64,000 nt of DNA. It comes from Acidimicrobiaceae bacterium. GTDB lineage: Bacteria; Actinomycetota; Acidimicrobiia; Acidimicrobiales; UBA8190. Below the pieces are notes generated by a model that worked only from the letters and a program-made list of their open reading frames with translations, was not told the DNA's origin and searched no databases. The stretch covers positions 146 through 64,145 of the forward strand of contig PLZB01000004.1 of assembly GCA_003151955.1 (NCBI GenBank). The letters run 5' to 3'. Made by a program: the position numbers and the translations under genes. This document shows positions 16,284 through 25,409 of the stretch, in pieces; within the stretch, counting starts at the first letter, position 1; each line of letters starts with the position of its first letter.

Positions 16284-18050
16284 TCAGACGGTCAACGCCG
16301 ACTCCGGCACGATCCATCGGCTGGGGTCGTCGGCGAGCCATTCGTCGAGAACCGCCAACGCCGTTGCCGTGTCCGCACAGGCCCGGACCACCGTCTGGAA
16401 TTGCGAGACCGCGTGTGGCCGCAAGGGCGCCAGGTGCGGGAACGCCAGCACCAAGAGAGGAATGCCCGCCCACGCCGCCTCGTAGGCCGGGGTTGAGGGC
16501 ACATCGACGAGGGTCCTCTCCACATCGTCCAGCAGCCATCGGAAGGGGGCGATCTCATACCGGACATTCGCCTGGCTGGACTCGATCAGCGCCCGTATTG
16601 GGTCGGCCACTTGATCCGCGTCCGGAAGGGCCTTCCAGATGAATTCGGTGTCCGGATGTAGCAGCATGCGTTCCAAGAGTCCGAGATGCCAACGGTGGTA
16701 CCACGTGTCCTCGTAGGTCGTCGGGGGGATGGTTGACGTGTCACCCCATAGGAACGCTGGCACGTAGCAGACGGCCCCCGCCTTCGGTCGACGTCTGGCG
16801 AGTCGCCGGTGATCCGAATAGCTGACCGTCGGAGTCGGGATGCCAAGCCGTTCACCTGCCGCCGGGATGTCCACCAGGAGTGTCGGGTCGCTGGTCAGGA
16901 GCCGAGTGAAGAGATTCGTCTCACAGACGAGCCAGCCCTCGTAGGCGAACATGTAGTCACCGTGCTGGGCAAGCACCGTCTCCACGCCGGAGCGTCGGGC
17001 CGCCAGGATGGCGGCGAATTCCTCCGGAGACGAGGGATTGGCCGAGACCACCGATGAAACGTGCCGTCGGGCCAAGTCGGTGGCGAGCACTCTGGCCGCC
17101 GAGTCAACGATCGGCATGACCCTGGTCACGACCGCTTCCAGCCGAGAACGGAAGATGTCGGAGACATGAGGGATGTCACACCACGTGTCGATCTCGCTGA
17201 GGAATGGAGCAAGAAGCTCGGTAAGTGCCGACGGTGCCGAGTCAAGAGGGCGGGGGGCCACAGCCACTGGATCGGACGCTGCCCGCCAACCCCAGGGTAC
17301 GGGTTCGACCATCCGGGTCGTCGCGGCTCCACGCTGCAAGACGAGGATCCGACGGCCGCGACCGTGTTCAGCTCGGGCGATGGCAGCAGACCCATATCCA
17401 CCAGGCCAGGTCAGCAGCGTCGACTCCGTCCTCCCGGGGCGCCACCGAGTGACGTCGAAGTGACGGCCTGGCGATGCAAGGTGGCCGAACCGGTTGAGGA
17501 GCCGCTGACGGATCGGCGGCCGGTTCTCCGGAGGCAGTGTCTGGCGTCCTTCGGATGACGAAGAGGCCATCGGGATGCTCCGCGAAGACGCGATCGCGGT
17601 CAGAATCTGACCCCAGAGAGGTGCGTCTCCGCGTCGGAGACAGAACTGAAGCGGCAGGCCTTTGAGTAGCGGATCCGCGTCGTTGGACTGTTCCTTCCCG
17701 ACGTAGGTGATCCTGGTCGCCTGGGTCGACTCGACCAGGGCCCCAGCCAGGAGGCAGGTCGTGACAAGTGAGTCCATCGCATACTTCAGCAGCTGGGTAC
17801 AGGCCTCGAACGCTCCGTCTGCGTCCAGGAAGTCGTCAAGACGGGAGAACCAGCCGCTCTGCCACCGCGTATAGGCGTCGAGATCGGGCAGGACTTCGGC
17901 CCGGACGATGACGTCGTCCACGACACCGACATCGAGACCCAGGTGGACGCAGGCGTCGTACGCCGCCGGGGTCACGGCGACGACTGTGTCACCGCCCGGG
18001 ACGCAGAGGGGCGGTTCGAAGACGATCGTCAGTCCGCCGTCCCCGACCAT
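16284..18050 (-). CDS. Large unrecognised protein of the glycan locus, possible GT-B glycosyltransferase
   Basis: 588 residues, soluble. I do not recognise a named family. The C-terminal half looks like a GT-B donor domain: EFIWKALPDAD, then a Rossmann-like PFRWLLDDVERTLVDVPST followed by AYEAAWAGIPLLVL, which resembles the sugar-nucleotide-binding end of capsule or CDP-glycerol-type transferases. The middle includes HGDYMFAYEGWLV. Its ATG directly follows the TGA of the methyltransferase gene (TGAATG), so they share an mRNA. It may add the nonulosonic acid or its carrier sugar, but this is inference from context only. Confidence 0.6.
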   Translation of the reverse strand: MVGDGGLTIVFEPPLCVPGGDTVVAVTPAAYDACVHLGLDVGVVDDVIVRAEVLPDLDAYTRWQSGWFSRLDDFLDADGAFEACTQLLKYAMDSLVTTCLLAGALVESTQATRITYVGKEQSNDADPLLKGLPLQFCLRRGDAPLWGQILTAIASSRSIPMASSSSEGRQTLPPENRPPIRQRLLNRFGHLASPGRHFDVTRWRPGRTESTLLTWPGGYGSAAIARAEHGRGRRILVLQRGAATTRMVEPVPWGWRAASDPVAVAPRPLDSAPSALTELLAPFLSEIDTWCDIPHVSDIFRSRLEAVVTRVMPIVDSAARVLATDLARRHVSSVVSANPSSPEEFAAILAARRSGVETVLAQHGDYMFAYEGWLVCETNLFTRLLTSDPTLLVDIPAAGERLGIPTPTVSYSDHRRLARRRPKAGAVCYVPAFLWGDTSTIPPTTYEDTWYHRWHLGLLERMLLHPDTEFIWKALPDADQVADPIRALIESSQANVRYEIAPFRWLLDDVERTLVDVPSTPAYEAAWAGIPLLVLAFPHLAPLRPHAVSQFQTVVRACADTATALAVLDEWLADDPSRWIVPESALTV

Positions 18051-18674
18051 TCATACCGGCCGTGCGAGCACGGCGAATTGCAGGTAGCGAGTATCGCCGA
18101 GTACGCCCTTCAGAAGGGCCCCACCTCGACGACGAAAAGGGTTGATGGGCTCGAGTCGGGCGATCTTCAGCCCCGACGAGGCAAACATCTCCTCAATTGT
18201 CGACCGGGTGAAGAACCGCAAATGGGTCCGATCGAGCACTCCTTCATCCACGTATTCCCACCGCGAGCGGAATATCAGATCGATGAGGACCGGGAGGTAT
18301 CGGACATTCGGTATCGAGGCCACGACACATCCACCGACGTTCAAGTGCCGCTTGGTTTCCCGGAGGACGCTCCATGGATCGACAGTGTGCTCGAGGACGT
18401 CGTTGAAGACGATGCAGTCGACCTTCACGTCCTCGGGCATGTCTTCAGGGTAGGACCCCTCGACGACGAGGTCGTACACGGCGCGCGCCTCGGAGGCAGT
18501 TGACGGATCGGGTTCCACACCGATCAGGAACCTCTTCGACCTCGACGCCCGCAGGACGGATCCAAATCGACCCCGGCTGCAACCGACATCAAGAATCGAG
18601 TTCGCTTCGTCTGGAATGAACCGAAGCATCTCCTGCCTGTCCGAAGCACCGTGATTCGGTGCTGACATCACCAC
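18051..18674 (-). CDS. SAM-dependent class I methyltransferase
   Basis: 207 residues. SAM-binding motif I ILDVGCSRGRFG at about residues 27-38, motif II region GVEPDP, and VFNDVLEHTVDP, typical of Methyltransf_11/23 enzymes often found in O-antigen and capsule clusters. It likely methylates a sugar or lipid-linked glycan end. GTG at 18674 is chosen because GAGGTG lies 11 nt upstream; GTG 18671 and ATG 18668 are alternatives. The downstream 588-residue gene starts immediately after its stop. The 158 bp upstream of it, to the next gene, hold no convincing element. Confidence 0.82.
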   Translation of the reverse strand: MVMSAPNHGASDRQEMLRFIPDEANSILDVGCSRGRFGSVLRASRSKRFLIGVEPDPSTASEARAVYDLVVEGSYPEDMPEDVKVDCIVFNDVLEHTVDPWSVLRETKRHLNVGGCVVASIPNVRYLPVLIDLIFRSRWEYVDEGVLDRTHLRFFTRSTIEEMFASSGLKIARLEPINPFRRRGGALLKGVLGDTRYLQFAVLARPV

Positions 18675-18832
18675 TTCAGCGGAAACACCTCGACTGGGAA
18701 GTCCTCACGGGTGAAACACTACCAGCGCCCCTCCCAGGCCCGACGGTGTCAGGGCCCCCCACTGCCGGTTCGGCCGAACCGTGTCGGGGTCGGCACCGAA
18801 CGGATTGCGGCGTCGAAAGAAGCACGACACGG

Positions 18833-19549
18833 TTACGGCGAACGGTCCGCTCGGGGGACCTCGGGCGCCCTGGGCCGACTCGGCCACGGGCTACGGCACG
18901 ACGCGCCCAGGTCTCTGAGGATGGCCACGAGCAGAACCCGGAGAATGCGGGCATTTGGCCGGACCCCCGACCCGAATCGGGACTTATCCTCGCGGGCATG
19001 GATGGGCACCACGATGAGGGCCGGCCGGACACCGGCACGCAACGCGGCGAGTGCGAGCCCGGTCCCGATCGTATCTGCTGCCATCGATTCCTCGTGTCGG
19101 TTGTAGATCCCCACCGAGAATGCCTTCACGCCGCACAACGGATCCGGAACCCCGAATCTGAGCCGGGAATACCAGCCGAAGACCCGCTCCGAAATCCGCG
19201 CAGGCTGCGGACGGACGCCGAGGGCCATCGACACTTCGCCGTCTCGGACCGGGCTGACGACGGCGTCGAGAATTCCCGGATCGTGTTGACCGTCGGCGTC
19301 CATGGACACGACGACGTCGTAGCCGTTGGCCGCAGCCCAGGCGAAACCGCTCCGCAGGGCCGCGTCGTACCCACTGGTGGTGTCGTGGCGAAGCACCACG
19401 GTGGCCCCACCTGCTCGGGCCTCGGCTTGTGTACCGTCACGCGATCCGTCGTCTACGACGATCGGGTCTCCATGCAGCAGCGCACCGGATACCACACCAC
19501 GGATGGTGCCGGCCTCGTCCAGGGCTGGGATGACGATGGCTACCTTCAC
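18833..19549 (-). CDS. Family 2 glycosyltransferase, dolichyl-phosphate-mannose-synthase-like
   Basis: 238 residues. GT-A motifs VAIVIPALDEAGTI, PIVVDDGSRDGT and the metal-binding SMDADGQHD are clear, the last being the DxD of DPM1/polyisoprenyl-phosphate glycosyltransferases. No C-terminal membrane helices, so it would be the soluble type. It may charge polyprenyl-phosphate with a sugar for glycan assembly. The GTG start overlaps the stop of the synthase gene by 4 bp (GTGA), so it is the last gene of the operon beginning at 22330. Its C-terminal 25 residues are basic and Pro/Arg-rich. Confidence 0.85.
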   Translation of the reverse strand: MKVAIVIPALDEAGTIRGVVSGALLHGDPIVVDDGSRDGTQAEARAGGATVVLRHDTTSGYDAALRSGFAWAAANGYDVVVSMDADGQHDPGILDAVVSPVRDGEVSMALGVRPQPARISERVFGWYSRLRFGVPDPLCGVKAFSVGIYNRHEESMAADTIGTGLALAALRAGVRPALIVVPIHAREDKSRFGSGVRPNARILRVLLVAILRDLGASCRSPWPSRPRAPEVPRADRSP

Positions 19550-20613
19550 AGCAGGTCATCCAACTGCAACGCGTCCCCGGCCTCGACCGTCCGGCGCAGA
19601 CGTCGCCCGAGGACGTCCTTCAGCCGGGAGGGAGGCACGCCCTCGGCCGGGCAGGGCCTGAGCATGGCCAGATCCGATCGAACGAGTAGGGCACCCTCCT
19701 CGAGTCGATGGGCAGCTCGGATCGCCCGACGCTGGAGCACGGCGGTCTCCGACTCGTTGTCCATGATGCGCTTGGTGGGCTCACCCAGCGCGGCTTCGAG
19801 CTCCCGGGTCCGGTCGACCATGCTCCGCCAATCGGAAGGCTCCATGGAAAACGCGTGGTCAGGACCAGCCCGGGCACGGTTGTCGGTGAAGTGTTTCTCC
19901 ACGACTCGGGCACCCAGGACGACGGCTCCAAGTACTGTGGCATGACCCGGTGTGTGGTCCGAGAGCCCCAGAACGGCCTGTGGGAACTCCGCCGCGTACG
20001 TCTCGAGAACCCGCAGCGCCACGAACCGGAAGTTGTCGAGGTCTCCGGTGTAGTTGGTGTTGCACTGCATGAGGACGATGCGGTCGCAGTGCTGCATGGC
20101 CACAGCCATGGCCTCGCGGACATCGTCCATCGACGATGCCCCGGTCGCCAACAGCAGTGGCTTGCCCGTCCTGGCCAGCAGGTCGATCGACTCGTGCCAG
20201 GTGATATCCCCTGATCCGACCTTCCAAGCGCACACATGGGGGGCGAGCCCGTCGATCATGTCGAGGTCGTATGGGGCCGTGAGGTAGTCGATACCGCAGG
20301 ACAGACAGTGCTCCTCCAGGATCGGCGACCAGTCAACGGGGATGGAGGCGTCCGAGTACACCTCGGTCACACTCTTCGTCCAGGCGGCCTGGTGGGACCT
20401 CTGACCACCGAGCGACCGGAATCCGAACTCGCTCACGATGGTCTCTGCCTTGAAGTTCTGGAACTTCGCAGCGTCGGCTCCGGCGCCTGCAGCCAGCTCC
20501 ACCAGGCGGAGGGCCCGATTGAGATCACCGTCGTGGTTGGCGGCGATATCGGCGATGAAGTAGGTCGGCTCGTCCGGACCGACCTCCCGACGACCGATGG
20601 TGAAGGACGTCAC
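19546..20613 (-). CDS. NeuB/SpsE-type nonulosonic acid synthase
   Basis: 355 residues. Condenses phosphoenolpyruvate with a 6-carbon N-acylated sugar to a 9-carbon nonulosonic acid (sialic, legionaminic or pseudaminic type). NeuB barrel signatures: FIADIAANHDGDL, AAKFQNF, WKVGSGD, LLLATGAS, GLSDHTPG and VVEKHFTDNR. The C-terminal 60 residues form the SAF (antifreeze-like) domain (RRAIRAAHRLEEG...LGRRLRRTVEAGD). Overlaps its neighbours by 4 bp on both sides (GTGA), so it is translationally coupled to the RmlD-like reductase and the glycosyltransferase. Which nonulosonic acid it makes cannot be read from the sequence. Confidence 0.92.
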   Translation of the reverse strand: MTSFTIGRREVGPDEPTYFIADIAANHDGDLNRALRLVELAAGAGADAAKFQNFKAETIVSEFGFRSLGGQRSHQAAWTKSVTEVYSDASIPVDWSPILEEHCLSCGIDYLTAPYDLDMIDGLAPHVCAWKVGSGDITWHESIDLLARTGKPLLLATGASSMDDVREAMAVAMQHCDRIVLMQCNTNYTGDLDNFRFVALRVLETYAAEFPQAVLGLSDHTPGHATVLGAVVLGARVVEKHFTDNRARAGPDHAFSMEPSDWRSMVDRTRELEAALGEPTKRIMDNESETAVLQRRAIRAAHRLEEGALLVRSDLAMLRPCPAEGVPPSRLKDVLGRRLRRTVEAGDALQLDDLL

Positions 20614-21452
20614 AGTTTCGCGATCTCCTCGGCAAGTGTCGGCATAGCCTGACCTAGGACCCCCTCGAGACGCCGGACGTCCAGGCGGAGATCGGAGGGC
20701 CGCGGCGCTCGACCCGACAGCGACGTTGAGCGTCCTACTGTGACCTTGTCCACTGCCAATCCTTTGTGCTTGGCGACTCTGAGGCCGAACTCGGCCTTGG
20801 ACAGCCCCTCCCGGGAACCTGCGTTCAGTACCCCGAAGACCTCCCTTCGAACCACCTTCTCAACGATCGTCACAAGCGTCCCGAGGTACAGGGGACTGAA
20901 GAGGACGTCGGAGAAGAGCGTAATGGCCTTGCCTTGGCTGAGATTCGTCAACACGAAGTCACTGATGCTTTCACGTCCCGCTGTTTGCGATGGACCAAAG
21001 AAGTTCGTCCGCAGGACCAGGGTCCGTCGATGACGGAGCGCCTCCTGCTCACCAGCCAGCTTGGTCAGGCCGTAGCAGTTCACCGGCCCGACCCCCTTCT
21101 CGGCGTGCGGGCCCGAGGCCTGCGGGTACACTTGGTCTGTTGACAACAGAATGAGGGTCGTGTGCTCGGGCAGGGCTTCCACAAGTGTCGAGACCATTCC
21201 CTGGTTCAATTCTGCGGCCAGCTCTGGGGTCGCTTCGCAACCGTCGACATCGGTCAGTGCCGCGGTGTGCACGACAAGGGTCGGCCCCGAGGCCGCCAGA
21301 AGCGCGTCGACTTGCCGCCGGGACCGAAGGTCGCAGGACACATCCCCCCCGTGTAGGGAGGTGGTGAGAACCGCACCGAGCCCGCCGAGCCCTGATGCCA
21401 ACCAGCGACCAGCGAGCCCGGTCCCGCCGGTCACCAGGATCCGGTGGCTCAT
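20610..21452 (-). CDS. RmlD-like NAD(P)-dependent sugar reductase
   Basis: 280 residues. Short-chain-dehydrogenase fold: NAD(P) motif ILVTGGTGLAGRWL at the N-terminus, LSTDQVYP and the YGLTKLAGE catalytic Tyr-x3-Lys of RmlD_sub_bind/dTDP-4-dehydrorhamnose-reductase-type enzymes. Such proteins accompany NeuB/SpsE genes in several bacterial clusters. The ATG at 21452 overlaps the previous stop by 4 bp (ATGA), which fixes the start against an in-frame extension to 21536. It would reduce a 4-keto sugar intermediate or a nonulosonic acid precursor; the exact substrate is unknown. Confidence 0.85.
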   Translation of the reverse strand: MSHRILVTGGTGLAGRWLASGLGGLGAVLTTSLHGGDVSCDLRSRRQVDALLAASGPTLVVHTAALTDVDGCEATPELAAELNQGMVSTLVEALPEHTTLILLSTDQVYPQASGPHAEKGVGPVNCYGLTKLAGEQEALRHRRTLVLRTNFFGPSQTAGRESISDFVLTNLSQGKAITLFSDVLFSPLYLGTLVTIVEKVVRREVFGVLNAGSREGLSKAEFGLRVAKHKGLAVDKVTVGRSTSLSGRAPRPSDLRLDVRRLEGVLGQAMPTLAEEIAKL

Positions 21453-22330
21453 CTCCGGGACTCCACTGGCCACAGACGGGGATCGATGACCTCGGGCGGC
21501 ATGTCGGGGAGCTCCTGCAATTCTCGGCTGGCCCACCCGGGGAGCGGGGGTGCCTGCATCAGACGGATATTCTCCCGCAACTGGCTGGGAGTCTCCGCAC
21601 CGAGGATGACTCCCGTGACGCCCGGGGAGTCACGGGCGAATAGGACGAGAACCGCTTGGGGGGTCACGGCCAACGAGCGGGCGATCCCCCCCACTCGGGC
21701 CACGATATCGGCAAGAGGTTGCAGATGACCGGGCATGGCCTGCGGCTTGAGCAACAGGGCTCCCTGGAGCAGCACGCTCCGGGCCAGGACGATCTTCGTC
21801 GTTCGGCGCAACTCGTCCACTTGGAGGGCCCGGCGGTCGACAACACTGAAGGGGACCTGGACGGCGGCGATACGCGGGTCCAACAACGCCGACCTGAGCT
21901 GCACCGGGCTGTAGACGGAGGCGCCCAGGGCCCGAACCGGGCCGCCCACCAGGGAGGCGGCTCGATCGACGACTCCGTCGGGGTCCTCGACGACGAGGTC
22001 GGGATCGTGCAGGAACAGCAGATCCACCCGGGGTCGGCACAGTGCCCGGATCGAGCGCTCGACCGACTCGACAGGATCCGCGTCGACGGACAGCTTGGTG
22101 TAGACGGGGACGGCCGTCGAAGCCCGCCCGATCAGAGCCTCGGACTGCCCGTATGCTGGTGCCGTGTCGAGAGCTGCCACGCCACCTTCCGCGGCCATCT
22201 GGAGGATCCGCATCGCCGACCGGTAGTCGGGCTGACCTTCCCGGTTCGCGATTCCGTAGCGCTGACCCAGTTGGGCCGTGCCGAGGACGAGCATCGAGGT
22301 ACCCCGGTCGCTGGCGTCGAGATCAACCAT
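21449..22330 (-). CDS. Aldo/keto reductase of the nonulosonic acid locus
   Basis: 293 residues. NADPH-dependent AKR barrel with the full catalytic tetrad: Asp and Tyr in LDTAPAYGQSE, Lys in YTKL and His in LLFLHDPD. AKRs of this type recur beside SpsE/SpsF/DegT genes in surface-sugar clusters, where they are thought to reduce an activated sugar. First gene of the minus-strand operon (then RmlD-like, NeuB-like, glycosyltransferase). ATG 22330 is used; a TTG one codon earlier and an internal ATG before LVLGTAQLG are possible. It diverges from the cytidylyltransferase gene with only 32 bp between. Confidence 0.87.
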   Translation of the reverse strand: MVDLDASDRGTSMLVLGTAQLGQRYGIANREGQPDYRSAMRILQMAAEGGVAALDTAPAYGQSEALIGRASTAVPVYTKLSVDADPVESVERSIRALCRPRVDLLFLHDPDLVVEDPDGVVDRAASLVGGPVRALGASVYSPVQLRSALLDPRIAAVQVPFSVVDRRALQVDELRRTTKIVLARSVLLQGALLLKPQAMPGHLQPLADIVARVGGIARSLAVTPQAVLVLFARDSPGVTGVILGAETPSQLRENIRLMQAPPLPGWASRELQELPDMPPEVIDPRLWPVESRR

Positions 22331-22362
22331 CAACCAGCGAGGGGCGTTCGGAGGCGCACAGC

Positions 22363-23133
22363 ATGAACATCGCCGTTATCCAGGCACGAGCGACGTCTCA
22401 ACGACTGCCTGGGAAGGTCCTCGCCGACCTGGCCGGGGCGCCGCTGCTAGCACGAGTCATCGACCGGGCTCGGGCCGCCGAGTTCGTCGACAAGGTCGTG
22501 GTGGCCATCGCCGACGAGCGCGGAGCCGATGAGCTACAGGCCGTCGCCGTCGCCGCCGGCGTGGCAACGTATCTCGGGCATCCCCGGGACGTGCTGGATC
22601 GGACGTACCGGGCTGCTGTTGCCTCCGATGCCGGAATCGTCGTCCGGATCACGTCCGACGATCCGTTCAAGGATCCTGCCGTCATAGACACCGTCATCCG
22701 CGCCATCATGACAGACGCGACCTGCGATTACGCGAGCAATACCCTCACGCGGACGTATCCTGAAGGCCTGGATGTGGAGTGCATTCGGCTCGCCACCCTG
22801 AAGACGGCGTGGACCGAAGCCGACCGACCTTCTGAGCGTGAACATGTCACTCCGTTCATCTGGACCAGACCGGACCGGTTCCGCCTGGTCGACATCCAGC
22901 TCGACCGGGATCTTTCTCGCCTGCGATGGACGATCGACTATCCGGACGACCTGGCCATGGCCAGGAGGGTGTACGAGGCCTTGGCGCCCGACGCGTTGTT
23001 CGGGATGGACCAGATCCTGGACCTCCTGGACCGACATCCCGAGATTGCCCAGATGAACCAAGGGCCTCCCGTCAACGAGGGCTACGCTCGTTCGGTGGCC
23101 ATCGAGGAGACGCCCCCGAGAGGGCCTTACTGA
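22363..23133 (+). CDS. SpsF-type cytidylyltransferase (CMP-sugar synthase)
   Basis: 256 residues. Cytidylyltransferase signature at the N-terminus: VIQARATSQRLPGKVLADLAGAPLL, then ITSDDPFKDP and YASNTL. Family members (SpsF, NeuA-related) activate a nonulosonic acid with CTP. It is divergent from the operon that encodes the NeuB-type synthase, its expected upstream partner. A GAGG ribosome-binding site precedes the ATG at 22363. Its stop overlaps the aminotransferase start (TGATG), so the two are coupled. The C-terminal ~25 residues after the domain are unstructured. Confidence 0.87.
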   Translation: MNIAVIQARATSQRLPGKVLADLAGAPLLARVIDRARAAEFVDKVVVAIADERGADELQAVAVAAGVATYLGHPRDVLDRTYRAAVASDAGIVVRITSDDPFKDPAVIDTVIRAIMTDATCDYASNTLTRTYPEGLDVECIRLATLKTAWTEADRPSEREHVTPFIWTRPDRFRLVDIQLDRDLSRLRWTIDYPDDLAMARRVYEALAPDALFGMDQILDLLDRHPEIAQMNQGPPVNEGYARSVAIEETPPRGPY

Positions 23134-24314
23134 TGGTGGACCGCGTCTCCGAGCGAGAACGTGGCTACGTGGCTCAGGTCCTTGACAACTGCTTCCGTTC
23201 CTCGGTCGGATCCGAGATGACCGGTCGGCTCGAGCGGGCCTGGGCCGAGGCGTTCGGCGCGCGATACGCCGTCGCCTTCGTGAATGGGACGGCCACGCTT
23301 CATGCGGCGCTGGTGGCGGCCGGAGTGGGGGCTGGCGACGAGGTCATTATCCCCCCGCTCACCATGTCGAGCACGGCCTTCGCTGTCGTCCAGGCTGGGG
23401 CGGATCCGGTATTCGCCGACGTCGACCCTCGCACCTTCACGATCGACCCCGCCAGCGTCGCCTCCCGCATCACCCCACGGACGAAGGCTGTCATCTCTGT
23501 GTCCCTGTTCGGGTTACCGGCCGACATGGACCCCCTGCTGGCACTGGCCCGCGACCACAACCTCTTCCTCCTCGACGACGCAGCCCAGTGCGTCCTCGGC
23601 TCTTACAAGGGCCGGCTCGTCGGTGGCATCGCCGACGCATCCAGCTTCAGCCTCCAGAGCTCGAAGCATCTGACCGCCGGCGAAGGCGGCATGGTGACAA
23701 CGGACGACGAGGATCTTGCCGACGCCATGCGCCGATTCGGAGGCCTTGGCTACCGATCCCTGGCCGCCGGCCAGGCAAAGATCACAAAGGACACGATCCA
23801 GGACCCCGCGTACCTCCGTCACAGCAGCATCGGCTTCAACTACCGGATGCCGGAACTCTGCGCCGCCGTCGCCCTGGCACAGGTCGAGCGCGTCGACGAG
23901 CTCGTCTCCGTCCGCCTCCACTCGGCGCAGCTCTACAACGACGCCCTGGCGGGCTGTCCGTGGCTCACCCCCCAGCTCGTTCCAGACGGGTATCGACACT
24001 CCTATTGGACGACCGCCCTCGTCCTGGACACCGACATCGGAATCACCTGGTCGGCGTTCCGGGCCACGTTCCTCAAGCACGGCGGCGAACCCTTCTACGC
24101 ATGTTGGCAGCTCTCGTACCTCGAACCGGCTTTCCACCGCCGTCGTCTCAGCGAGACGCAGGAACAGGTGTTCGACCGCGGCCTCTGCCCCCAGGCCGAA
24201 CGCCTTCAGCCACGATTGGTCCAGCTAAAGACCAACTTCTTCGATCCGGACAGCGCCGCACGCCAGGCCGAAGCCCTCCGGTCGACTGTCGCCGAGTTCG
24301 ATCTTCGTCACTAA
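23133..24314 (+). CDS. DegT/DnrJ/EryC1-family sugar aminotransferase
   Basis: 393 residues. PLP enzyme of the sugar aminotransferase family; Lys178 in SSKHLTAGEGG is the Schiff-base lysine, with DDAAQCVLGSYKG before it and GFNYRMPELCAA after. It would transaminate a 4-keto sugar nucleotide, as PseC and LegC do on the way to pseudaminic and legionaminic acid, using PLP and glutamate. Coupled to the cytidylyltransferase by a 1-base TGATG overlap. Its natural keto-sugar supplier is one of the 4,6-dehydratases in the 27-30 kb operon. Confidence 0.88.
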   Translation: MVDRVSERERGYVAQVLDNCFRSSVGSEMTGRLERAWAEAFGARYAVAFVNGTATLHAALVAAGVGAGDEVIIPPLTMSSTAFAVVQAGADPVFADVDPRTFTIDPASVASRITPRTKAVISVSLFGLPADMDPLLALARDHNLFLLDDAAQCVLGSYKGRLVGGIADASSFSLQSSKHLTAGEGGMVTTDDEDLADAMRRFGGLGYRSLAAGQAKITKDTIQDPAYLRHSSIGFNYRMPELCAAVALAQVERVDELVSVRLHSAQLYNDALAGCPWLTPQLVPDGYRHSYWTTALVLDTDIGITWSAFRATFLKHGGEPFYACWQLSYLEPAFHRRRLSETQEQVFDRGLCPQAERLQPRLVQLKTNFFDPDSAARQAEALRSTVAEFDLRH

Positions 24315-24404
24315 CCCGATTTCGGGGGATTACCGATGTCGGCGCCGGGCTGTGCTACCGACTGAACGCCCAGGTGGAGAGTCCGAGAATTGGGATTGCC
24401 GGAG

Positions 24405-24410
24405 TAGATT
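24405..24410 (+). promoter_or_regulatory. -10 box (TAGATT), leaderless
   Basis: TAGATT, 7 nt, then GTG at 24418. The alternative start TTG 24409 lies inside the box. Confidence 0.45.
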
Positions 24411-24417
24411 GACTGAG

Positions 24418-25398
24418 GTGTCCCAGCTGTCTGCCGAACCTGCCTCCTTCTCGCCAGAATTCGAACGTTACGTCGACCCAGCCGGCCACGAATTCCAATT
24501 CGTCCGAGTCCGTCATGAGAATTCACGCGGTCTCGGCATTCACTTCAGCGCCTTCTTCGGCGCCTGGGGGAACAAGAAGCGGACGCGGGAGAACTTCAAG
24601 GGCTACTTCCACCGTCTGAGGATGCTGGGGACGTGCCCCGATCACGACTGGCTCTTCCTGTGCGATACCTACGGCTTCATCGAGAACGGCACCTACTACA
24701 CCGGGAAAGCAGGCGACCTCTTCGTTGAACGGGCCATGCTGGCCATCATCGCCGAGGAGATGCGACACCGGGACCACGGATACGACCAAGTCGTCACTGT
24801 GGGCTCTTCCATGGGGGGGACTGGCGCCCTCACCGTCGGACTCCACCTGGGTGTGGCCGGAGTCGTCACCGTCTGCCCCCACATCGACCTCGATATCTGC
24901 GCTCTGCAATGTACGAAGTACCCCGAGGTTGCCTTCGCCTGCCCCGACGGCGATCCAGGCTCACCGACCAACTTCGGTATCACCAGACGGATCGGGATGC
25001 TCCTGGACCGAACCTCCCCCGAGCATCCTCCACCTGCGCTGTTCGTCCAGTCCGTCGCCGATGACGCCGGCGTCCACCACGAGCAGGTGCTACCCCTTGT
25101 CGACCGATGGCGCCAACATGGTGGGAAGGTGTACCTCGATGTCCGGCCGACCGGTGGACACACGAGCGATTTCGCTCCCAGAGCCCTGCTCCTCGACGCC
25201 ATCGACCGAATGCTCGAACGGGAGCCAATCGATCCGGGGACCTACCAGCGGGACCCACGCTTCCAGGGCCAGCCGTCCCACTTGACTCGAGGTGAGGTGA
25301 TCATCCAGAGCGTCAGGGAGAAGCTGACCCTCCGACGGAGGCTCAAGACAGTAAAGGGCGCACTCCACATCCGATCCACTCGAACCCGGCCGGACTGA
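24418..25398 (+). CDS. Alpha/beta-hydrolase-like protein of the glycan locus
   Basis: 326 residues, soluble. A nucleophile elbow VGSSMGGTGAL (Gly-x-Ser-x-Gly) and a late HTSDF giving a plausible catalytic His indicate an alpha/beta hydrolase fold. It resembles XcbB/CpsF- or Asp2-like proteins of capsule and glycoprotein export loci, which act as acyl- or acetyl-transferases, but I cannot assign it firmly. It may acylate or deacylate the glycan. The GTG at 24418 is chosen for its -10 spacing; the frame is open back to 24352. Followed by the flippase gene 11 bp downstream, so probably co-transcribed. Confidence 0.6.
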   Translation: MSQLSAEPASFSPEFERYVDPAGHEFQFVRVRHENSRGLGIHFSAFFGAWGNKKRTRENFKGYFHRLRMLGTCPDHDWLFLCDTYGFIENGTYYTGKAGDLFVERAMLAIIAEEMRHRDHGYDQVVTVGSSMGGTGALTVGLHLGVAGVVTVCPHIDLDICALQCTKYPEVAFACPDGDPGSPTNFGITRRIGMLLDRTSPEHPPPALFVQSVADDAGVHHEQVLPLVDRWRQHGGKVYLDVRPTGGHTSDFAPRALLLDAIDRMLEREPIDPGTYQRDPRFQGQPSHLTRGEVIIQSVREKLTLRRRLKTVKGALHIRSTRTRPD

Positions 25399-25409
25399 GC
25401 GCCACCGAC

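Noticed and set aside
17280-17320. A GGTTCGA-type sequence as part of a tRNA
   Set aside because: It lies inside the 588-residue coding gene with no acceptor stem or cloverleaf. No tRNA or rRNA was found in the window.
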